Shown one piece after another: positions 6,402 to 11,190 of a DNA stretch of 11,190 bases. The notes below the pieces were generated by a model. The model was not told the origin of the DNA. It was given only the letters and a program-made list of their open reading frames with translations, and searched no databases. Position numbers and translations under genes: made by a program. This DNA comes from Bordetella parapertussis (GTDB lineage Bacteria; Pseudomonadota; Gammaproteobacteria; Burkholderiales; Burkholderiaceae_C), in the NCBI GenBank assembly GCA_945900695.1, contig CAMDJU010000071.1, forward strand, positions 1 through 11,190, written 5' to 3'. Position 1 is the stretch's first letter. Each line of letters opens with the position of its first letter.

Positions 6402-7715
6402 ATGAGTTGGCAATTGGCATCTTGGTTGTTGTTGGGCGGATCCACCGTGCTGCTCTTTTTGGGCTTGCCAGTGGTGTTTTCGTTTTTGGTCATCAACGTG
6501 ATCGGTGCTTGGTTGATCTTGGGCGGCGAGGCAGGCATTGCCCAAATGGTGCGCAATTGCGTCGGCTCGGTGGCCAGTTTTTCCCTCACCCCCATTCCCC
6601 TGTTTGTGCTCATGGGCGAGGTGTTGTTCCACACCGGTTTGGCGGTCAAGGTGATCGACGGGATCGAGCGCTTGATCAAAAACCTGCCCGGCCGTTTGGC
6701 CGTGGTGGCGATCGTGGCCGGCACGGTGTTTTCGGCCATCTCTGGCTCGACCATTGCCACCACTGCGATGCTGGGCGGCTTGATGGTGCCGCTGATGTTG
6801 CAGCGCGGCTACCACCCCACCATGGCGACGGGGCCGGTGATGGCGATTGGCGCGGTGGACATGCTGATTCCACCTTCGGCGTTGACAGTGTTGCTGGGTT
6901 CGCTTTCGGGCATTTCGATCAGCAAATTGTTGATTGGCGGCGTGGTACCGGGTTTGATTTTGAGCGTGGTCTTTGTGGCCTACATCATTATTCGGGTCAA
7001 AATTCAACCGCATCTGGCACCCCAAACCGAATTCACGCAGTACAAGGGCTGGGCCATGTTCCAGCCCTTTGTGAAGTATGTGCTTCCCTTGGTGTCGATT
7101 TTTGCCGTCGTCGTGGGCGTGATGATCGCGGGCATTGCCACCCCCACCGAATCAGCGGCGATTGGGGCCTTCACCACGGTTTTGTTTGCCATGGCCTACC
7201 GTGCTTTGACGGTGAAAAACATGCTGGCCAGCTTGCGCGCCACGGTCACCATCTCGGGCATGATTTTGTTCATCATCATTGGTGCCACCACGTTCGCCCA
7301 AATCTTGTCTTTCTCTGGTGTGAGCAATGGGGTGGTTCAGGTCATCACCGGCTCCAACTTGTCCACCAACGCCGTCATCGTGGGCATGCTGCTGATTTTG
7401 ATTTTCTTGGGTGTGTTTGTGGACCAGGTCAGCATGATGCTCATCACCTTGCCCATCTTCATGCCCATCGTCCAGCAATTGGGTGTCGACCCCGTGTGGT
7501 TTGGCATCATGTTCTTGATTTGCATGCAATTGGGCTTGCTCTTGCCCCCGCACGGTTTGTTGCTCATGACCATGCGCGGTGTGGCCCCCAAAGAGGTCAC
7601 CATGATGCATATTTTTCAAGCCGTGATTCCCTATTTGTGCTTCAGCTTTGCGGTGTTGGCGCTGGTGTTCTTTTGGCCCCCTGTGGCCACTTGGCTGCCC
7701 AGCTTGTTGGGTTGA
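6402..7715 (+). CDS. dctM: TRAP transporter large permease subunit (DctM family)
   Basis: A 437-residue, highly hydrophobic protein of full DctM length, with about a dozen membrane segments. Recognisable landmarks are PLFVLMGEVLFHTGLA, SGSTIATTAMLGG, GAVDMLIPPSALTVLLG and a second-half repeat with PTESAAIGAF, FVDQVSMMLITLPIF and LLLPPHGLLLMTMRGVAP. These correspond to the two inverted halves of the transport core. The last motif usually reads TPPxG; here it is LPPHG, a mild variation near the expected substrate or ion path. It catalyses ion-driven uptake of the ligand delivered by DctP. GAAGGA at 6391-6396 sets the start. Its TGA overlaps the ATG of the oxygenase alpha gene by one base (TGATG), linking uptake to degradation. 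Confidence 0.94.
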   Translation: MSWQLASWLLLGGSTVLLFLGLPVVFSFLVINVIGAWLILGGEAGIAQMVRNCVGSVASFSLTPIPLFVLMGEVLFHTGLAVKVIDGIERLIKNLPGRLAVVAIVAGTVFSAISGSTIATTAMLGGLMVPLMLQRGYHPTMATGPVMAIGAVDMLIPPSALTVLLGSLSGISISKLLIGGVVPGLILSVVFVAYIIIRVKIQPHLAPQTEFTQYKGWAMFQPFVKYVLPLVSIFAVVVGVMIAGIATPTESAAIGAFTTVLFAMAYRALTVKNMLASLRATVTISGMILFIIIGATTFAQILSFSGVSNGVVQVITGSNLSTNAVIVGMLLILIFLGVFVDQVSMMLITLPIFMPIVQQLGVDPVWFGIMFLICMQLGLLLPPHGLLLMTMRGVAPKEVTMMHIFQAVIPYLCFSFAVLALVFFWPPVATWLPSLLG

Positions 7716-9058
7716 TGCACCGAGCCGAGTCCATGCGCATAGAGTTGCCTAATTTGCCGGTGCACCCCTTGGTACAAGACAGTTGTGTGCACCGCGATTT
7801 GTACACCGATGCGGCCTTGTTTGCACAAGAACAGCAACGGTTTTTTGGCCGCGCTTGGCTGTTCGCGGGCCATGGCAGCCAAATGCCCGAGGTGGGCGAC
7901 TTCATCACGCTGACCTTGTCGGGCCAACCGGTGTTGTTGTTGCGCGATGCGCAAGGTGACATCCAGGCGTTTTTCAACCGCTGTGCGCACAAAGGGTCCC
8001 AGCTCTACACCCAGGCACAAGGAAATGTGGGCAAGATGTTGCGTTGCCCCTACCACGCGTGGTCTTATCGTTTGGATGGCCAGCCCTTGGCCAAGCCCCT
8101 CAAAGACGGTTATGTGGGCACCGGTTTAGATGCCAGCCCCAATGGGCAAGGTCTCACACGCTTGCCCGGTGTCCAGGTTTACCGCGAATTTGTCTTTGTG
8201 CGTTTGAGCCCTGAGGGCCTGGGCTTTGACGCTTACTTTGGCGACGCTTTGCGCGCCATTGACAACATGGTCGAGCGCTCGCCGGTGGGCCGATTGGAAG
8301 TCGCCGGTGGGGTGTTGCGCAACACCATGGCGTGCAACTGGAAGATGTACTTGGAGAACATCAACGACACCGTGCACCCGGTGTCAGCCCATGAGTCTGC
8401 CAGCAGTGTGGCGCGACAAATGTGGCAGCAGCAGCCCAGCGGTGCGCCCATGCCCATGGCGATGGAGCAGATCTTGCCGTTTGCCAATGGTTACGATTAT
8501 TTCGACCAGATGGGTGCGCGCATCCATCCCCACGGCCACAGCTTGTTGGGGGTGAACTTCAGCATCCATTCGGCCTATGCTGTGCCCGCCGATTACCAAG
8601 CAGCACTGGAGGCCCGCTGGGGCGCTGAGCGCACCCAAGAGGTGTTGCAACGCTCACCCCAAAATGCGGTGCTTTACCCGAGTATTGCGCTCAAGGGTTC
8701 GCCGCTCTCGATGCGTGTCATTCGACCGTTGGCGGTGAACCGCACGTTGGTTGAAGCCTGGAGTTTCCGTGCGGTGGGCGCGCCAGACGTCCTGCTCCAG
8801 CGCGCCATGACCTACAACCGGTTGGTGTTTTCGCCCATGTCGGTGGTGGCCCACGACGATGTGCATTTGTTTGAAAGCATTCAACAAGGCCTGCTGGCCC
8901 AAGCACAACCTTGGGTGAGTTTGCACCGCAACCACGTGGCTGGTGAAAGTGCGCAATCCCCTGCCGATACCAACAGCGCCAACGAATGGTTGATGCGCAA
9001 CCAATACCGCGCTTGGGCTCAGGCCATGTCACAAGCCCTGCCATCGGAGTCGGCATGA
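7715..9058 (+). CDS. Rieske aromatic-ring-hydroxylating oxygenase, alpha subunit
   Basis: A 447-residue large oxygenase subunit, normal for the benzoate/anthranilate-type group. The Rieske [2Fe-2S] domain supplies Cys90-Ala-His92 and Cys111-Pro-Tyr-His114. The catalytic domain carries NWKMYLENINDTVHPVSAH, giving Asp218, Glu214 and the iron ligands His221 and His226. The third iron ligand is probably an Asp in VVAHDDVHLFE (Asp381 or Asp382). It would use electrons and O2 to hydroxylate an aromatic or heteroaromatic ring in the cytoplasm, with the beta subunit encoded next. No ferredoxin or flavin reductase gene for electron supply is in the window. The first ATG (7715, TGATG overlap) is used; ATG 7733, six codons later with GAG at 7722-7724, is a credible alternative start. 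The native substrate is unknown, though the context suggests a nitrogen-containing aromatic acid. Confidence 0.92.
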   Translation: MHRAESMRIELPNLPVHPLVQDSCVHRDLYTDAALFAQEQQRFFGRAWLFAGHGSQMPEVGDFITLTLSGQPVLLLRDAQGDIQAFFNRCAHKGSQLYTQAQGNVGKMLRCPYHAWSYRLDGQPLAKPLKDGYVGTGLDASPNGQGLTRLPGVQVYREFVFVRLSPEGLGFDAYFGDALRAIDNMVERSPVGRLEVAGGVLRNTMACNWKMYLENINDTVHPVSAHESASSVARQMWQQQPSGAPMPMAMEQILPFANGYDYFDQMGARIHPHGHSLLGVNFSIHSAYAVPADYQAALEARWGAERTQEVLQRSPQNAVLYPSIALKGSPLSMRVIRPLAVNRTLVEAWSFRAVGAPDVLLQRAMTYNRLVFSPMSVVAHDDVHLFESIQQGLLAQAQPWVSLHRNHVAGESAQSPADTNSANEWLMRNQYRAWAQAMSQALPSESA

Positions 9059-9534
9059 GTCCAGCCCAAGTCCAAGATGTGCAAGCCTTTGTCCAAGCCG
9101 AGGCGCGCTTGCTCAACCAAGCCCGTTACCAGGACTGGTTGGCTTTGTTCGCGACAGATGGCCGCTACTGGGTGCCCTTGGGCGGCGACGCCCAAAGCGA
9201 GTCAGACATCCACAACGCTTTGGCCAATGAGGACCGCTTGCTGCTCACTTTGCGCGTTGAGCGCTTGTTGGCCGGGCGTGCCCATTCACAACAACCCGCC
9301 AGCCGCAGCGCCCATGTGCTGCAGCTGCCCCAGGTCGACGTGTGCAACGACCACCATGCCGAGGTGTACACGCCGTTCACTTATGTGGAAAGCCGTGGCG
9401 AGCAGCAAATTTGGCTGGTGGGCCAATGGTGTCACCGCTTGTGCCGCGAACAAGGTGCTTGGCGCATTGCGCTCAAGCGGGTCAATTTGCTCAATGCCGG
9501 TGCCACGCACTCGGCGATTCAACTCTTTCCCTGA
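9055..9534 (+). CDS. Rieske aromatic-ring-hydroxylating oxygenase, beta subunit
   Basis: A 159-residue small subunit of the NTF2/SnoaL-like fold found in benzoate, anthranilate and naphthalene dioxygenases. Hallmarks are EARLLNQARYQDWLALFATDGRYWVPL (about 16-42), an ANEDRLLLTLRVERL segment and GRAHSQQPASRSAHVLQ, which matches the conserved beta-subunit arginine/histidine stretch. It forms the alpha3beta3 core with the preceding subunit and is mainly structural. ATG 9055 overlaps the alpha stop (ATGA) and has GGAG at 9046-9049 at good spacing; an upstream in-frame ATG at 8986 lies inside the alpha gene and has no such support. The presence of a beta subunit separates this enzyme from the alpha-only Rieske monooxygenases. 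Confidence 0.93.
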   Translation: MSPAQVQDVQAFVQAEARLLNQARYQDWLALFATDGRYWVPLGGDAQSESDIHNALANEDRLLLTLRVERLLAGRAHSQQPASRSAHVLQLPQVDVCNDHHAEVYTPFTYVESRGEQQIWLVGQWCHRLCREQGAWRIALKRVNLLNAGATHSAIQLFP

Positions 9535-9568
9535 AACTTTCATGCACCATCTGCATTTCACACCCACC

Positions 9569-9572
9569 GGAG
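9569..9572 (+). promoter_or_regulatory. Ribosome binding site fixing the start of the oxidoreductase gene
   Basis: GGAG nine bases before ATG 9582. It lies in the only gap (47 bp, 9535-9581) after the oxygenase genes; I see no promoter or terminator there, so the last gene is probably part of the same transcript. Confidence 0.6.
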
Positions 9573-9581
9573 ATCACCACC

Positions 9582-11190
9582 ATGGCTGAACGTTCATTCG
9601 TGCAAGAGGTGCAAAAGCTGCGCTTGGGGGCGGGCGAAGAATTCGTCGGCGAGGGCATCTTGGCGGTCACCAAGGCTTTGCTCGAGTCAGGCGTGTCGTA
9701 TGTGGCCGGCTACCAAGGCGCGCCCATTTCCCACCTGATCGATGTGCTGGCCGATGCCCAAGATATTTTGCAAGAGCACGGCATTCGCTTTGAAAACAGT
9801 GCCAGCGAGGCCACGGCCGCGGCCACCTTGGCCGCGTCGGTCAATTACCCCTTGCGTGGCGCGGTCACCTTCAAGGCCACGGTCGGCACCAATGTGGCTT
9901 CCGACGCCTTGGCCAATTTGGCCTCGGGTGGCGTGACCGGTGGCGCTTTGATCGTGGTCGGCGAGGACTACGGCGAAGGCTCCTCCATCATGCAAGAGCG
10001 CAGCCATGCGTTTGCCATGAAGTCACAAATTTGGCTGCTCGACCCGCGGCCGAATTTGCCCAGCATGGTCAAGGCCGTCAAGATGGGTTTTGAGTTGTCC
10101 GAGGCCAGCCACACCCCGGTGATGCTGCAATTGCGCATCCGAGCGTGCCATGTGCATGGGCGCTTCACTGCCAGCGACAACCTGCGCGCCCCGTTCTCTC
10201 TGCACGAAGCCATGGAGCAACCGCACCGCGATGTCAGTCGCATTGTGTTGCCGCCCGCGAGTTTTGTGCACGAGCAAGAAAAACTCACCCAGCGCTGGCC
10301 CGCTGCGGTGGCATTCATCGAAAAAAATCAACTGAACGAATTTTTCGAGGGCGACCTCCAAGACGTGGGCATCGTGGTGCAAGGCGGCAATTACAACGCC
10401 TTGGTGCGGGTGTTGGAGCGCTTGGGCCTGGCCGATGTGTATGGCCGCAGCCGGGTCCCCTTGTATGTGATGAACGTCGCCTACCCCGTGGTCGATGCCG
10501 AAGTGTTGCGCTTTTGCCAGGGCAAGCGCGCGGTCTTGCTGGTGGAAGAAGGCCAACCCAATTTTGTCGAACAAAACATTGCCACGGTGCTGCGCCAAGC
10601 GGGGTGCCCGGCGGTGCTGCACGGCAAAGACCTGCTCCCACCAGCGGGCGAATACACCTTGCACGAGGTGCTCAAAGGGGTGCGGGCTTTTGCCCAGTTG
10701 TACGGCTTGTTGGACGCGGTCCAAGCGCCCAGCGGCACGGGTTTGGCGTTGACGAAGTCAGCGCCCCTTCCCAGCGCACCCACGCCGGCCAAGGTCCATA
10801 AAGTGATTGCGCTCAAGCCCTTGAGCCAAGTGGTGCAACCGCGCCCGCCCGGTTTTTGCACCGGCTGCCCTGAGCGCCCGATTTTTGCGGCCATGAAGTT
10901 GGTCGAAAAAGAATTGGGCCCACACCATGTCAGCGCTGACATTGGCTGCCATTTGTTCTCCATCCTGCCGCCTTTTCACATTGGCAACACCACCATGGGC
11001 TATGGCTTGGGCACCGCTGGCGCTTCAGCCATGAACGTGCCAGCGGGCAAGAAGGCCATCTCCATCATGGGCGATGGTGGGTTTTGGCACAACGGCCTGA
11101 CCAGCGGCATTGCCAATGCGGTGTTCAACCGCAGCAACAACCTGACCATCGTGGTCGACAACAGCTACACCTCGGCCACCGGCGGGCAAG
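9582..11190 (+). CDS. iorA: Indolepyruvate:ferredoxin oxidoreductase alpha-type protein (3'-truncated by window)
   Basis: The frame is open from ATG 9582 to the last base, 536 codons, and continues beyond; IorA-type proteins are usually about 600-750 residues or are fused to the beta/gamma part. Residues about 16-210 form the pyrimidine-binding domain (GYQGAPISHLIDVL, Glu79 in NSASEATAAATLAA, TFKATVGTNVASDALANLASGG). The C-terminal thiamine-diphosphate domain has CTGCPERP (Cys426, Cys429), the GDGGFWHNG motif (497-505) and Asn527 in DNSYTSATGGQ, matching the GDG-X27-N diphosphate/Mg signature. Such enzymes oxidatively decarboxylate aryl 2-oxoacids to acyl-CoA, reducing ferredoxin. The GDGGFW and DNSYTSATGG variants differ from classical IorA (GDSTFFHSG, DNxxTAMTG), so the substrate may differ. 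The IorB partner and any C-terminal ferredoxin domain would lie downstream. The symbol is family-level only. Confidence 0.88.
   Translation, partial: MAERSFVQEVQKLRLGAGEEFVGEGILAVTKALLESGVSYVAGYQGAPISHLIDVLADAQDILQEHGIRFENSASEATAAATLAASVNYPLRGAVTFKATVGTNVASDALANLASGGVTGGALIVVGEDYGEGSSIMQERSHAFAMKSQIWLLDPRPNLPSMVKAVKMGFELSEASHTPVMLQLRIRACHVHGRFTASDNLRAPFSLHEAMEQPHRDVSRIVLPPASFVHEQEKLTQRWPAAVAFIEKNQLNEFFEGDLQDVGIVVQGGNYNALVRVLERLGLADVYGRSRVPLYVMNVAYPVVDAEVLRFCQGKRAVLLVEEGQPNFVEQNIATVLRQAGCPAVLHGKDLLPPAGEYTLHEVLKGVRAFAQLYGLLDAVQAPSGTGLALTKSAPLPSAPTPAKVHKVIALKPLSQVVQPRPPGFCTGCPERPIFAAMKLVEKELGPHHVSADIGCHLFSILPPFHIGNTTMGYGLGTAGASAMNVPAGKKAISIMGDGGFWHNGLTSGIANAVFNRSNNLTIVVDNSYTSATGGQ

Noticed and set aside
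6341..7714. Long open frame overlapping dctM in another frame and running into the oxygenase gene, which could look like a 905-residue fusion protein
   Set aside because: Its part over dctM is His/Gly/Arg-rich with no recognisable domain, whereas the dctM frame gives a perfect permease. Only the segment from 7715 onward is a real protein.
10145..10801. Overlapping plus-strand open frame inside the indolepyruvate oxidoreductase gene
   Set aside because: It is Arg/Pro/Gly-rich, with no ribosome site or family motifs; the continuous frame from 9582 covers the same bases with a well-conserved protein.

Overview
The window reads as part of a chromosomal catabolic locus from a GC-rich betaproteobacterium. 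A Comamonadaceae-type Burkholderiales member is my best guess, from protein style and the heavy use of TTG (Leu) and CAA (Gln) codons. I could not run a taxonomic search. There are no RNA genes, insertion sequences, CRISPR arrays or phage genes visible. Coding density is very high, and most gene junctions are ATGA or TGATG overlaps or gaps under 50 bp.

Layout. (1) Bases 1-2113, plus strand: the end of an operon encoding the C-terminal part of an isochorismatase-like amidohydrolase of the N-carbamoylsarcosine amidase/maleamate amidase type, then two tandem paralogous PuuE-type polysaccharide-deacetylase-fold proteins. (2) Bases 2163-2624, minus strand: a MarR-family regulator, convergent with the first operon and divergent from the second. 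(3) Bases 2625-2777: a 153-bp divergent control region with a good sigma70-like promoter whose spacer contains a GGAAA-N3-TTTCC palindrome, a plausible MarR operator. (4) Bases 2778-11190, plus strand: one long operon. It encodes an octopine/nopaline-dehydrogenase-family protein, a 3-hydroxyacyl-CoA-dehydrogenase-family protein, a complete three-gene TRAP transporter (DctP, DctQ, DctM), the alpha and beta subunits of a Rieske aromatic-ring-hydroxylating oxygenase, and the first 536 codons of an indolepyruvate:ferredoxin-oxidoreductase alpha-type protein that runs off the window.

How the genes may work together (inference). The TRAP system would bring in an organic acid. The Rieske oxygenase would attack an aromatic or heteroaromatic ring. 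The PuuE-like proteins and the isochorismatase-like enzyme would open a cyclic amide and hydrolyse a linear amide or carbamoyl group. The two dehydrogenases and the 2-oxoacid:ferredoxin oxidoreductase would process the side chain, and the MarR protein would sense the substrate or an intermediate. This set suggests breakdown of a nitrogen-containing aromatic carboxylate. Indole-3-acetate (auxin) or a related indolic acid is a reasonable candidate, because published auxin-degradation (iad) loci also pair a MarR repressor with a two-subunit Rieske oxygenase. The substrate cannot be proven from sequence, and the comparison with iad loci is from memory.
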